64,000 bases of DNA from Peribacillus simplex (GTDB lineage: Bacteria > Bacillota > Bacilli > Bacillales > DSM-1321), in the NCBI RefSeq assembly GCF_001578185.1, contig NZ_CP011008.1, positions 4,554,001-4,618,000 on the forward strand, in the 5' to 3' direction. Every line of letters begins with the position of its first letter. The first letter of the stretch is position 1. Both the position numbers and the translations under genes were made by a program. Below are positions 1 through 8,256 of this stretch, piece by piece. The notes beneath the pieces are model-generated. The model saw nothing but the letters and a program-made list of their open reading frames with translations. It was not told the origin of the DNA and searched no databases.

Positions 1-269
1 CCGATTGGAAGCCGAAAACCATACGTACCCTTCTCGATCGATTGGTTCAAAAAGATGTAGTAGGTGTCAATAAAGATCAAAGAGTTTACACCTTTTACCC
101 GCTCTATACACAGGAAGAGTGCCAGCGTGCCGAGACCGAATCATTTATCAAACGTATCTATGGAGGGGCCATGAAATCCATGCTGGTCCAATTCATTCAC
201 GAAGATGCCCTATCTGATGATGATATCAATGAACTGCGCTTTATTTTAAATAAGAAACCTAAAAAGTAA
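1..269 (+). CDS. BlaI/MecI/CopY-family repressor, 3' part
   Basis: The open frame runs in from the left edge (first full codon at base 3), so the N-terminus is missing and no internal start should be used. The visible part begins DWKPKTIRTLLDRLVQKDVV, the end of a BlaI-type winged helix in which WxPxTVxTLLxRL is the recognition-helix signature. It continues through RVYTFYPL and the C-terminal dimerisation segment that usually follows (AETESFIKRIYGGAMKSML). Family members repress beta-lactamase, copper or BlaR/MecR-linked genes, usually with a neighbouring membrane protease-sensor, which would lie outside the window. A strong terminator follows immediately. Confidence 0.85.
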   Translation, partial: DWKPKTIRTLLDRLVQKDVVGVNKDQRVYTFYPLYTQEECQRAETESFIKRIYGGAMKSMLVQFIHEDALSDDDINELRFILNKKPKK

Positions 270-279
270 TAATATTTAA

Positions 280-316
280 AAAAGCGATTTGGGATTTTTC
301 CAAATCGCTTTTTTCG
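280..316 (+). terminator. Rho-independent terminator after the BlaI-type gene
   Basis: An 11-bp stem AAGCGATTTGG/CCAAATCGCTT (282-292 and 300-310) is followed by a T run. It starts about 10 bases after the stop codon. Confidence 0.85.
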
Positions 317-560
317 GTCGAAATCGAAATAACGGCGGACATATTTCCCATGTAATGATCTGTGTGGTTTGATACGAAAAAAATCAGAACTTTCGTCTTA
401 ATAATAGTTATGCATGAATTTAATTCAATAGATGTTTTTTATCACGCTTCTTGATAGTGAAGGCTTCTGCAGGGCCTGGAACAAGCAATCGCAAAGGCTA
501 CAGGAATAAAACATTTAACGCAATCATCCGCAAATTCAAATTAATTGAACAATTTTTTGA
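317..560. other. Gene-free stretch upstream of the metQ promoter
   Basis: AT-rich spacer of about 240 bases with no ORF that has a ribosome binding site and no recognisable RNA. It ends at the promoter described next. Confidence 0.5.
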
Positions 561-589
561 TTGACACTACCATATGGTCATGATAAGAT
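561..589 (+). promoter_or_regulatory. SigA-type promoter of the metQ transcription unit
   Basis: A perfect -35 hexamer TTGACA (561-566), a 17-base spacer and a -10-like TAAGAT (584-589). Transcription would start near 596, about 55 bases before the riboswitch core. The spacer holds the palindrome ACCATATGGT. Confidence 0.65.
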
Positions 590-650
590 CACTCTCATAC
601 TATATTTACTGAATTTAAAAAATTTCGTTTAATTGAATAAATGTTTGACT

Positions 651-766
651 CTTATCAAGAGAGGTGGAGGGACTGTGCCCTGTGAAGCCCGGCAACCGTC
701 AGTTAATTAACTGATATGGTGCCAATTCCTGCAAAGCAATGTGCTTTGGAAGATGAGAGAAAGGAT
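651..766 (+). ncRNA. SAM-I (S-box) riboswitch
   Basis: The conserved S-box landmarks appear in order: CTTATCAAGAGAGGTGGAGG (P1 and the start of P2), TGAAGCCCGGCAACC, then GGTGCCAATTCC, TTTGGAAGATGAGAGAAAGG and the closing P1 strand. The fold binds S-adenosylmethionine and favours the terminator that follows, so the operon is on when SAM is low. In Bacillus the S-box normally precedes metN-metP-metQ, a D-methionine/methionine ABC importer. Here only metQ remains intact downstream. Confidence 0.95.
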
Positions 767-775
767 TGTTTAACC

Positions 776-808
776 AACCTTTCTACTCATGTGTAGAAAG
801 GTTTTTTT
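776..808 (+). terminator. Expression-platform terminator of the SAM-I riboswitch
   Basis: Stem AACCTTTCTAC/GTAGAAAGGTT (776-786 and 793-803) followed by T5. Its 5' arm overlaps sequence that could form the antiterminator with P1 of the aptamer. A GAGGAG motif just after it is probably the leftover ribosome binding site of the lost metN. Confidence 0.85.
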
Positions 809-861
809 GAGGAGAAAAAGCTTCCTTTCCCCTGTATACTTCGGACAAACTAACATACTAA

Positions 862-1045
862 GAGCTGCTGCCAGCATTAGTTTCAGGTATTACAGTTACA
901 GCAATCCTTCTAGTTGGTTGCTGGGGTAGGTGCAGATGGTTTAGGTAATTTGTTATATAGCTCAATAATAATGATGTAACATTGGTAACAACTGTTAATT
1001 TCAGGTATAGGTGATATATTTACAACAAAAATAGATAAACGATAA
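862..1045 (+). pseudogene. Relic of the methionine ABC permease gene (metI/metP 3' end)
   Basis: Translation gives ELLPALVSGITVTAILLVG, the conserved C-terminal permease segment of MetI/MetP. A one-base shift is then needed to read VGADGLGNL, and another to read DVTLVTTV and GIGDIFTTKIDKR before the stop. The order and spacing match the end of a methionine permease. The whole ATPase gene metN and about two thirds of the permease gene are missing between the riboswitch terminator and this point, so one deletion plus later frameshifts explains the layout. The remnant cannot make a working permease. Confidence 0.8.
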
Positions 1046-1059
1046 GGGAGAAATGAATT

Positions 1060-1899
1060 ATGAAAAAGTGGATATCAACTTTAGCAGTTTCCTCAGCATT
1101 AGTATTAAGTTTAGCAGCTTGCGGTACGACTAACAGCGGATCAGATTCTTCAGAAAAAGAAAAGAAAATCCTTGTGGGTGCATCAAACATTCCACATGCT
1201 GAAATTTTAGAAGAGGCAAAGCCATTATTAAAGGAAAAGGGAATTGATTTAGAAATTAAAACATTCCAAGATTATATTATTCCGAACACAGCGTTAGCTG
1301 ATAAAGAGATTGATGCAAATTATTTCCAACACGTTCCATATCTTAAATCAGTGTTAAAAGAGAATCCAGACTATGACTTTGTAAATGCGGGTGCTATTCA
1401 TATTGAGCCAATCGGCATTTACTCTAAAAAGTATGATAGCTTAAAAGATCTTCCAAAAAACGGTACAGTCATTATGCGTAATGCTGTAGCTGAACAAGGA
1501 CGTATCCTATCCATTTTTGAAAAAGAAGGCGTAATTAAGCTAAAAAAAGGCCTCAATAAAACAGAAGCTACGATTAATGATATTGTAGAAAATCCTAAAA
1601 ACTTAACTTTTAATGCAGATATAGAAGGTGGCCTATTACCTCAAATTTATAATAACAACGAAGGTGATGCGGTTGTTATTAATGCGAACTATGCGTTAGA
1701 TGCAGGGCTAGATCCGCTTAAAGACCCAATCGCTGTTGAATCGGGTGAAGATAATCCATATGCAAACATTATCACTGTACGTAAGGGCGATGAAAATAAA
1801 GAGACAGTAAAAGCGTTAGTAGAAGTACTTCGCTCTAAAGAAATACAAGACTTCATTACTAAAAAATATAAAGGTGCAGTCATACCTGTATCTAAATAA
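1060..1899 (+). CDS. metQ: Methionine-binding lipoprotein of the NlpA/MetQ family
   Basis: Substrate-binding component of a methionine ABC importer, anchored outside the membrane by lipid. The first 20 residues are a signal peptide and the lipobox LAAC puts the modified cysteine at residue 21. The mature part carries NlpA/MetQ signatures (VGASNIPHAEILE, ANYFQHVPYL, GLLPQ, VINANYA). Length 279 aa is normal. AAGGGAG lies at a good distance before the ATG. The gene is under the SAM-I riboswitch, but its own metN and metI partners are deleted or ruined, so it must either borrow another MetNI pair or act as an orphan binding protein. A terminator follows. Confidence 0.93.
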   Translation: MKKWISTLAVSSALVLSLAACGTTNSGSDSSEKEKKILVGASNIPHAEILEEAKPLLKEKGIDLEIKTFQDYIIPNTALADKEIDANYFQHVPYLKSVLKENPDYDFVNAGAIHIEPIGIYSKKYDSLKDLPKNGTVIMRNAVAEQGRILSIFEKEGVIKLKKGLNKTEATINDIVENPKNLTFNADIEGGLLPQIYNNNEGDAVVINANYALDAGLDPLKDPIAVESGEDNPYANIITVRKGDENKETVKALVEVLRSKEIQDFITKKYKGAVIPVSK

Positions 1900-1920
1900 C
1901 ACACCCTTTCATGAACTATA

Positions 1921-1966
1921 CCCCGAATAATGGACACTTCGAAAAAGGTCCATTACTCGGGGTTCT
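1921..1966 (+). terminator. Terminator of metQ
   Basis: Stem CCCCGAATAATGGAC/GTCCATTACTCGGGG (1921-1935 and 1948-1962) followed by TTCTTCT. Confidence 0.8.
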
Positions 1967-2104
1967 TCTATGTCTATATACTAGAAAAGCAAAAAAGCAG
2001 TTTACAAAAAGCAGCTTAATAGACGCTACAAAAAAACTTAAAGCGTAAATTTCTTAAACATAAATACTTAACTAAACTCAAAGTCTTAAGGTGGAAGCCC
2101 TACT

Positions 2105-2239
2105 ATGAATTTTAAAATGCAAAACAAGCAAAATCAACTAATTGAGAGAATTACGGATCAACATCTAGTTATTCTGTGTGGATATTGCCGTTGTCACGGC
2201 CAATCCTCTCCATGTCAAAAGAAACTAAGAAAATCGTGA
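2105..2239 (+). CDS. Small cysteine-containing protein, 44 aa
   Basis: An ORF of 44 codons with a good ribosome binding site (AAGGTGG, 10 bases before the ATG). The C-terminal half reads CGYCRCHG and then a further Cys (Cys25, 28, 30, 37 and His31), a spacing that could bind a metal. I do not recognise the family. It stands alone between the metQ terminator and the convergent histidine kinase gene. The ribosome binding site and the clustered cysteines are the only arguments that it is real. Confidence 0.45.
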   Translation: MNFKMQNKQNQLIERITDQHLVILCGYCRCHGQSSPCQKKLRKS

Positions 2240-2348
2240 TAATATGCAATCCAAAAATGATATAAAGATTACATAAAATATTGTATAAGATATACCAATC
2301 ATTCAATATTTGTAAGTAGTCATATCCAGTCGACACCGACGTATGTAA

Positions 2349-3464
2349 TCACCGAAAAGCCTTTCCCATGAAAGAAATTAAAAGAATCCTTTGATAAGAA
2401 AGATAATAGATGGGAAGAATAACATTAACTGTTGTTCCTTTATTCATTTCACTTTCAATAACTATCTTTCCTTGATGTGCTTTCACAATTTCATAGCAGA
2501 TCATTAACCCTAAGCCAACCCCTTTTTCTTTGATACTATAAAAGGGTTCTCCAAGATATGGGATACGTTCTCTTGGAATCCCACATCCTTGATCGATAAA
2601 ACAAATACTTACTTGATGACTATCAAGTGTATCGATTTGAACCAAAATTTCTCCTCCCGTTGACATCGCTTCAATTGCATTTTCTAAGATATTGATAAAC
2701 ACTTGTTTTATTTGGTTTCCTTCACAAGGTATGTAGGGAATTTCTGATTTAAGCTCTGTTCTGATCTGTATATTTTTCATCATTGCTTGAGGTTGCAGTA
2801 GCGTTATAACTTGTTCTGCTAACATGCTCAAATTATTGAGTTGAACCTTTACTGCTTGTGGTTTAGCTACTATCATAAGTCTATTTGTGATTACTTCTAT
2901 TTGTTCAATTTCTGATGATATTACATCTATGTACCACTGATTTTCTTTATTTTTCATTGATTGTATTAGTTGTATAAATCCTTTAATAGTTGTTAGTGGA
3001 TTTCGAATTTCATGAGCTATTGCTGTAGCTAATTTTCCTACCACATCAAGCTTCTCTGATTTTCGCAGTAATTCTTCAGTTTTTAAACGTTCAGTGATAT
3101 CTCGAGAAATAACCATAGCAACCTCTTTTTCACCTAATCTAAAGATATCGATGATTAACTCAGTATCTATTTTCTCCTCAATTTTAAAAACATATTCATC
3201 TCGGAAAGTGAAGTTATGTTTTCCCTTTTCGGAATCTTTTATAATGTTTATAGTTTTAATTTTTTCAGGAAGAATATCCATAACAGACATTGAAAGAATT
3301 TTCTCCTTACTATAACCCAATCTTTTACATGCAACTGGATTTACGTCAAGAAATAGAATTGGCAATCGATCCTCATTCAATTCTAATAGGTAAACTGCAT
3401 CAGTTGCATGTTCAAATAGAGCTCGGTATTTCATCTCACTTTCTCGTAATTGTAGAATAGACAT
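2349..3464 (-). CDS. PAS-domain sensor histidine kinase, KinA/KinE-like, soluble
   Basis: One PAS domain (about residues 10-125, closing with VISRDITERLK) is followed by a HisKA dimerisation box AIAHEIRNPLTTIKGF with the phosphorylated His at 151. An HATPase domain follows, with N box (NILENAIEAM), G1 (DQGCGIP), F box (PFYS) and G2 (GVGLGL). No membrane segment is visible, so it is a cytoplasmic kinase, like several Bacillus sporulation-initiation kinases. There is no adjacent response regulator, which also fits an orphan phosphorelay kinase. The start is doubtful: the ATG used here lies 37 bases from the only good ribosome binding site, and an in-frame ATA exactly 30 bases upstream would be well placed. 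Confidence 0.85.
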   Translation of the reverse strand: MSILQLRESEMKYRALFEHATDAVYLLELNEDRLPILFLDVNPVACKRLGYSKEKILSMSVMDILPEKIKTINIIKDSEKGKHNFTFRDEYVFKIEEKIDTELIIDIFRLGEKEVAMVISRDITERLKTEELLRKSEKLDVVGKLATAIAHEIRNPLTTIKGFIQLIQSMKNKENQWYIDVISSEIEQIEVITNRLMIVAKPQAVKVQLNNLSMLAEQVITLLQPQAMMKNIQIRTELKSEIPYIPCEGNQIKQVFINILENAIEAMSTGGEILVQIDTLDSHQVSICFIDQGCGIPRERIPYLGEPFYSIKEKGVGLGLMICYEIVKAHQGKIVIESEMNKGTTVNVILPIYYLSYQRILLISFMGKAFR

Positions 3465-3494
3465 ATAACTTTCTTGTAATTGTTTTATAGATAT
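3435..3494 (-). repeat. Imperfect 30-bp tandem duplication at the kinase start
   Basis: Bases 3435-3464 and 3465-3494 match at 23 of 30 positions. Read on the minus strand they encode SIKQLQESYM and then SILQLRESEM. The copy next to the ribosome binding site (complement of 3502-3509, AAGGAGTG) has ATA where the downstream copy has ATG. Confidence 0.7.
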
Positions 3495-3512
3495 ATAATT
3501 TCACTCCTTCAC

Positions 3513-3795
3513 TCCTAATTTTCTAAATATTCTAAATATTATATATTGGAAAGGGTCTTGATGCAAGAATCCTTATTTATATTTTATTCATATTTTCCAT
3601 GAAGCATAAAAAGTGGTTCTATATAAATCCTGTTAACCATATGGACAGGTATGAGTTCCCATCTTTTTCCGTATAGACTCAACTATTTGGAATTGCTGCA
3701 TAAGATCCGATCCTCTTAAAAAAAGTATATAAAAATACTTTTTTCGATATTTTTCAGAAAATTTCGACTTTTATATTTACAACATAAAATTTTTC
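3513..3795. other. Gene-free stretch
   Basis: AT-rich spacer. The only structure I see is a hairpin of AAAAAAGTAT/ATACTTTTTT near 3718-3746, which could end transcription in either direction. Confidence 0.4.
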
Positions 3796-3855
3796 TTGTA
3801 TGCTAATCTTACTAAATTAAAAGAAGGTGATGCCAATGAAATAAAGAGACATATA

Positions 3856-4026
3856 ATGCACATTGAGTATCAAGAAAGCTCTGTTTTTTCTAAAGAATTC
3901 TTAGCCTTTGTCCCTTTTTTAAAATACGGATCTTCTCTTAGAAAAATACTAAAACTGGTATTAAAAAATAAAAAAATGAAAGGATTAGATTACAAAGTAA
4001 TGGTAAATCAAGAAGAAATAGTTTAA
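3856..4026 (+). CDS. Hypothetical basic protein, 56 aa (76 aa from an upstream TTG)
   Basis: The frame is open from a TTG at 3796, but the better supported start is the ATG at 3856. It encodes a lysine-rich protein without a recognised domain (KILKLVLKNKKMKG). A strong ribosome binding site (AGAAGGTGATG) stands before an ATG at 3836 in another frame that stops after two codons, so the real gene may have been frameshifted near its start. A clear terminator follows the stop, which supports the idea that this was a transcribed gene. Function unknown. Confidence 0.4.
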   Translation: MHIEYQESSVFSKEFLAFVPFLKYGSSLRKILKLVLKNKKMKGLDYKVMVNQEEIV

Positions 4027-4075
4027 GCGACCTTGTGTATCCTAATAGGAATGACAAGGTCGCTTACATATTTTT
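4025..4075 (+). terminator. Terminator after the small basic protein
   Basis: Stem AAGCGACCTTGT/ACAAGGTCGCTT (4025-4036 and 4054-4065), followed by a T-rich stretch. Confidence 0.8.
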
Positions 4076-4241
4076 ATTTTACCTTATTATCAAAAATCAA
4101 TGTATCTTAAAATCTATAAAAGCCCCCTTTAGCATTCTAATTTAGTGAAAACCGCTATGCATTTTCACTTATTGCATATCTCTTATTATTAAAAAAAAAT
4201 CCTAAAACACACTTGAGTTTGCTTATGATTGGAGGGATTTT

Positions 4242-4802
4242 ATGCTTAAGAAACGAGATCTTCATGAAAGCCACGTATTGTACGAACTAATGGCACACCC
4301 AGATGTCTTCCCATTTGTACGCCAAAAAGTTCGTTCATATGAGGAATTCTTATTTATGACAAAACAAACGATTGAGGCCGAAGAGCGTGGCGAATTAATT
4401 TCTCGAACTATTCTTGATGAGTGGGGAATTCCAATCGGTATGATTACTTTATTCGATATAGAAGATAATTGCGGATTCTTAGGTACTTGGATTGGAAAAC
4501 CGTATCACGGAAAAGGATATAATAGACCTGCTAAAGATGCTTTTTTTAAAGAACTCTTTAATGAGCTAGGTATTGAGACGGTTTTTATGCGGATTCGAGA
4601 AGAAAATATCCGTTCCATAAAAGCTGCCGAAAAACTTCCTTATGTTATAAAAGCAAATGAAACAAGAAAATCGATGTATGCGCAATTAAACGAAAATGGT
4701 GCTGTATATGATTTATATGAAATCCCAAAAGACCAATACACTTTATTTCTCTTACAAAAGGATCTATCATATGCAGACTTTTTATATTTACTTGAAGCGT
4801 AG
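4242..4802 (+). CDS. GNAT-family N-acetyltransferase (RimJ/RimL type)
   Basis: A 186-aa protein with the GNAT order of elements: N-terminal beta-alpha unit, central strand IGMITLFDI, the acetyl-CoA loop GKPYHGKGYNRPAKDAFF (about residues 86-103, matching Q/RxxGxG/A), and VFMRIREENIRSIKAAEKL, which in RimJ/RimL enzymes is the N..S...EK/LGF segment. Such enzymes transfer acetyl groups to protein N-termini or small amines; the substrate cannot be told from sequence. GGAGGG lies upstream at normal spacing. The protein has a C-terminal extension of about 45 residues beyond the core. Single-gene unit. Confidence 0.8.
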   Translation: MLKKRDLHESHVLYELMAHPDVFPFVRQKVRSYEEFLFMTKQTIEAEERGELISRTILDEWGIPIGMITLFDIEDNCGFLGTWIGKPYHGKGYNRPAKDAFFKELFNELGIETVFMRIREENIRSIKAAEKLPYVIKANETRKSMYAQLNENGAVYDLYEIPKDQYTLFLLQKDLSYADFLYLLEA

Positions 4803-4879
4803 ACGTTATCGGTTAACCTCTGAATACAATATTATTCAATTTGTGGACTAATGTACGAATCTGATGAATAAGGCTATAC

Positions 4880-4915
4880 ACATTTGAGCATTAATTCATA
4901 AATGTGTACTTTTGT
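4880..4915 (+). terminator. Possible terminator after the GNAT gene
   Basis: Stem ACACATTT/AAATGTGT with a 14-base loop, followed by ACTTTTGTT. Weak. Confidence 0.4.
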
Positions 4916-4962
4916 TCTAGGAACATTAAGTTGTGCTATGTAGGCGGGGAATATTTGACGCT

Positions 4963-5178
4963 TATGCTTTAACAACCTCGTTGATTCTTCCTTTGATCTC
5001 ATCTAAAATTCACTGGAATATATTATCACCCAGATTTTTCAAAGAAACACGTTTTACCCAGTTCCAATCCTCTAAAATCGTGCTCTAGCGACATGTTTGT
5101 GCTTGGCAATGTTCTACTCCGACAATTAAGGTTTCAGAAGTAATTTGAGAGATTTTATGATTTTGGTTATAATTCATT
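4963..5178 (-). pseudogene. IS110-family transposase remnant (N-terminal end)
   Basis: The minus strand starts MNYNQNHKISQITSETLIVG, the typical N-terminus of Bacillus IS110 transposases, where VGxDIxKxxHVA follows. Here a frame change and stop come at once; the next frame reads DFRGLELGKTCFFEN, again an IS110 hallmark. The rest of the transposase, including the catalytic C-terminus, is gone. It lies just outside the repeat-rich accessory region and marks old insertion activity. Confidence 0.75.
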
Positions 5179-5267
5179 GTAAGGCCTCCAAATAGATGTT
5201 TTTATCCTTGCCAGCTTAGGACACATTCATCATATCAAGAGGTCTTTTTTCATTCAAACCTCATTTT

Positions 5268-5332
5268 CAGTTATTACAGGAATGCTGTCCCTTAAGAAAA
5301 GGAGTTGCTGATCAGCTCCTGGTAATGAAGTA
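5268..5332 (-). repeat. Three-hairpin repeat, copy split by group II intron 1
   Basis: Hairpin B variant GGAGTTGC/TGATCAGCTCC and a degenerate C module. The remaining A module (AACGGGTGCTT on the minus strand) lies beyond the intron at 7274-7287. Confidence 0.7.
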
Positions 5333-7273
5333 GTCGAGTAGAAAGGAGCCTTCCTACCTTACGGTAAATTGTACTCCTCCCCCTCACAGAACCGTGCTTG
5401 CGCTATTAACGCACACGGCTCCTCCTAGTCATCGTTTACAGAAGGTAGCTAATCTCTTTTCTTAGTTCATAGATATTCACTTTGATTCTTGGTGAAGGCA
5501 GTGGATATTTACGGAGAAAGAGATTAAATTTATCCCATGTAAAGGACTTTCTTTGGCTTCTTCTGTTTAGCCATTTAAATAGTAAGTATTCGAGTCTCTC
5601 TTTGAAGTTGTTAACCATTTGTATGTTATCGGTCATACAATAATAGTTGTAATAACCTATGAGTGAGCGTTTAAATCTATCCATGATCGTATGAATATCT
5701 TTATTTCTATTAATCTTCAGCCATTCTTTAGATTCTTTTAGTTTACCTTGGACTTTCTTATTACTAGATTTCCGTTTCACTCGAAATTTCCCTTGTTTGC
5801 TTTTCCCGCAATAGTGAGTAAACCCTAGGAAATCAAAGGTATCCGGTTTATTACTCCCATCTCGCTTTGCATTATTTTCTGCAAACCTCCCAAAGGGTAT
5901 AATTTTCGTTTTATCCTCGGCTATCTCTAAGTTAAACTTCTTCAATCTAAGCTTTAATGAATGGAAGAATTGCTGAGCTTCACTTTTATGTTGAAAACAA
6001 CAAACAAAGTCATCTGCATATCTTACTATGTAGGCCTGCCCTTTACATTGTTTCCTAACCACTTTCTCAAACCATAAGTCGAGAACGTAATGGAGATATA
6101 CATTCGCTAATATCGGAGATATTACTCCACCTTGCGGTGTACCGTTATCTGTTTTGTACTTCTTACCTTCCTCCATGTATCCACCTTTAAGAAACCTGCT
6201 GATTATTCTCTGTAGGTTAGGGTCGGTGACTCGGAGGTTCAAGAACTCCATCATCCACTTGTGGTCAACGTTGTCAAAGAAACCCTTGATATCTACATCC
6301 ACTACATAACTTACTGATTTCTTTTCAATATAATGGTTCAGTATTTTCAGCGCATCATGGCAATTTCTATTAGGACGGAACCCAAATGAACAATCTAGGA
6401 AGTCATTTTCATAGATAGTATTTAGTATTTTTGTAATGCCTTTTTGTACAATTTTATCCTCATGTTCCGGTATCCCCAAAGGCCTTTTCTTGGTAGAATT
6501 GAGTTTTGGGATATACATCCTTCTTACTGGAACAGGGCGATAACTTTTGCTTTTAAGCCTACTTACTAAATCCTTTATATTTTCTTCCAAGTTTTCGCTG
6601 TATTGTTCTTTAGTCGTTCCGTTAACACCAGTCGCCTTTTTATTAGGTAGTTCATGATGACACTGTGTTAGCGATTGCTCATTTAATAAATGCGCAAGAG
6701 ATGTAAATTTCATTTCAGGCTCGGATTTTGCTAATTCTGCTATCCTTAGTAGTTTTGTTTCCATTTATAATACCTACCTCTGTGTGTAGTAAATGTTTCC
6801 CTAGTAAGGGTGATAACTGGTAGCTAGCCTTCCCTCCATCGGCATTACCCAACTTCATTGGTACTACGCTGCTATCCGACTCCCTACACGGCATTTGGTT
6901 TCCTTACTTGTTATCGCTTGTACACCATACTCTTCAATAAAATAGAAAAGACCGGAAGGGTCTCCCGAGTTGCCGCATCATATCAATGTATAACGTGCCA
7001 AGGTCTCTGACTCCAGAGAGGCTTTATCCTTCTTGCCTTTAACGAAGAATAAAATGTAGCTTTCTGCTGCGCTTAAGGCATCAGCCCTCTCGATTTACTA
7101 ACATTATGGAGCTCAATCCCTTCAACCATTTGGCTTTCGGCCCGTCACCTAACTGTCTACGCTTAAAGACTAACGTTACCATTAGCCCTCCAAGACTCGC
7201 TACGAGCGAATGGCTAATTCTTACTCGACGGGAATCCCACCCGCTATATGATACGACCTAGGCTCGGCCGCAC
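5333..7273 (-). mobile_element. Group II intron, full-length copy 1 (1941 bp)
   Basis: Read on the minus strand the element starts GTGCGGCCGAGCC at 7273, matching the GTGYG start of group II introns. It contains the ORF at 5436-6764 and a domain V-like hairpin AGCCGTGTGCG/CGCAAGCACGGTT near 5388-5422, and it ends in a domain VI-like hairpin and CTACTCGAC at 5333-5341. Copy 2 at 20540-22480 has exactly the same length and ends. Both exon junctions are GGGTGCTT before the intron and TACTTCATTA or TACTTCAATA after it, so it sits inside a copy of the dispersed repeat. The intron's subclass cannot be settled from sequence alone. Confidence 0.9.
5436..6764 (-). CDS. ltrA: Group II intron reverse transcriptase/maturase
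   Basis: A 442-aa protein of the LtrA family, made from inside the intron. It acts as maturase in splicing and as reverse transcriptase when the intron inserts. Reverse transcriptase blocks are clear: RPLGIPEHEDKIVQKGI, FLDCSFGFRPNRNCHDAL, DVDIKGFFDNVDH, GTPQGGVISPILANVYLHY, and the catalytic YADD in YIVRYADDFV. The C-terminal maturase (X) region contains GYYNYYC and WLNRRSQRKSFTW. No H-N-H endonuclease domain follows, so insertion would use the endonuclease-independent route. It differs from copy 2 at one residue (Val here, Glu there, in RPVPxRRMYIPK). Confidence 0.93.
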   Translation of the reverse strand: METKLLRIAELAKSEPEMKFTSLAHLLNEQSLTQCHHELPNKKATGVNGTTKEQYSENLEENIKDLVSRLKSKSYRPVPVRRMYIPKLNSTKKRPLGIPEHEDKIVQKGITKILNTIYENDFLDCSFGFRPNRNCHDALKILNHYIEKKSVSYVVDVDIKGFFDNVDHKWMMEFLNLRVTDPNLQRIISRFLKGGYMEEGKKYKTDNGTPQGGVISPILANVYLHYVLDLWFEKVVRKQCKGQAYIVRYADDFVCCFQHKSEAQQFFHSLKLRLKKFNLEIAEDKTKIIPFGRFAENNAKRDGSNKPDTFDFLGFTHYCGKSKQGKFRVKRKSSNKKVQGKLKESKEWLKINRNKDIHTIMDRFKRSLIGYYNYYCMTDNIQMVNNFKERLEYLLFKWLNRRSQRKSFTWDKFNLFLRKYPLPSPRIKVNIYELRKEISYLL

Positions 7274-7287
7274 AAGCACCCGTTACA
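7274..7287 (-). repeat. A module of the repeat, beyond intron 1
   Basis: AACGGGTGCTT on the minus strand is the 5' exon of intron 1 and the missing piece of the copy at 5268-5332. Confidence 0.6.
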
Positions 7288-7299
7288 TGAATTAGAAAT

Positions 7300-7404
7300 T
7301 TAATCAGCTTTTCTTGGTTTCTTAAAAAATAAATAACCTAAAGCACCTAAAATTAATGCTATACCTCCGAAAACAATAACTTGATATATAATATCCCCTA
7401 ACAT
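7300..7404 (-). CDS. Single-pass membrane micro-protein, 34 aa
   Basis: A 34-codon ORF with an excellent ribosome binding site (GGAGGAACAGGTT before ATG). One hydrophobic helix fills residues 5-27, followed by the basic tail KKPRKAD. I do not recognise it. Its stop is 27 bases from the repeat module that received intron 1, so it is the gene of that array unit. Confidence 0.65.
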   Translation of the reverse strand: MLGDIIYQVIVFGGIALILGALGYLFFKKPRKAD

Positions 7405-7487
7405 AACCTGTTCCTCCTATTCTAATAAAAATACAAGATTTTTTCTAAAAAGGTTTTTCAACTGATAGTTTGATTCTAAAAGTCTTA

Positions 7488-7570
7488 TTAAACTAAACTG
7501 ACCAGTTAGTTCCGTAAGAAAAAGGTTGCCGTAGCAGCCTTCATTATTGAAAAAGCACCAGGTAGTTATC
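7488..7570 (-). repeat. Three-hairpin repeat copy
   Basis: C (AACTAAACTGACCAGTTAGTT), B (AAGGTTGCC/GCAGCCTT) and a worn A module. It begins 5 bases after the stop codon of the next gene upstream on the minus strand. Confidence 0.75.
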
Positions 7571-7575
7571 CTTCC

Positions 7576-8043
7576 TTAGTTTCTCAAATATATGACACTG
7601 TCGCTTCTTTCTACTTGAAAATTTACATCATCTTTATTATTAAGCATATAACCAGCAGCTTTATAATTCTCAGATTCAAAAGATATACCATATCCATTAT
7701 TCTCAGGATAACCATATAAATAGCAGACCACTTTTCCATCGTTCAAAAATACAACTTGATTCATTCCTTCATTTACAGTTTCACTAATAGCATCCCATTT
7801 ATAACCTACCATTTCATATATATCATCTTTCGGGGTATATGGTCCAAAGGAATATACGACATCCCAGTCAAATGGTGTTACATCTAATAAATTTATTGTT
7901 TCAACGGAATGTTCAATTGATAACACTTCTTCTTTTAATAACTCTTCGTTTACATCCCATAAATCCTTCTTTAATAGATTTATGAAGATAGCTATACATA
8001 TTATACCGAAAGCAATAATCACTACTGTCTTTTTAGATTTCAT
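7576..8043 (-). CDS. Hypothetical membrane-anchored protein, 155 aa
   Basis: One N-terminal hydrophobic segment (VVIIAFGIICIAIFINLL) after a short basic start, then a soluble outside domain with many aromatic and acidic residues (WDVVYSFGPYTPKDDIYEMVG, VVFLNDGKVVCYLYGYP). This pattern is common in small Bacillus proteins of unknown function found in accessory regions. AGGTGGAGGAT lies before the ATG. It sits between two repeat copies as a single-gene unit. Confidence 0.75.
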   Translation of the reverse strand: MKSKKTVVIIAFGIICIAIFINLLKKDLWDVNEELLKEEVLSIEHSVETINLLDVTPFDWDVVYSFGPYTPKDDIYEMVGYKWDAISETVNEGMNQVVFLNDGKVVCYLYGYPENNGYGISFESENYKAAGYMLNNKDDVNFQVERSDSVIYLRN

Positions 8044-8129
8044 ATCTATCCTCCACCTTGAACAGCAATCTTCCTACTGAAATCAGCCACTTCATTATAA
8101 AAATAACTACCAAAATAGGTGTGGATTCT

Positions 8130-8211
8130 TAATGAACTAACTGCCCCGTTAATTCCGTAAGAGAAAGTGCTCCCAAAGCACCCCCCTTATGGAAGTAAAG
8201 CACCCGTTGTA
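8130..8211 (-). repeat. Three-hairpin repeat copy
   Basis: Near-complete: C GAACTAACTGCCCCGTTAATTC, B AAGTGCT/AGCACCC, A AAGCACCCGTTG. Confidence 0.85.
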
Positions 8212-8256
8212 AGCACCTTCTATTATTGGACTTTCTTCGTACAGTGCATTATAAAC

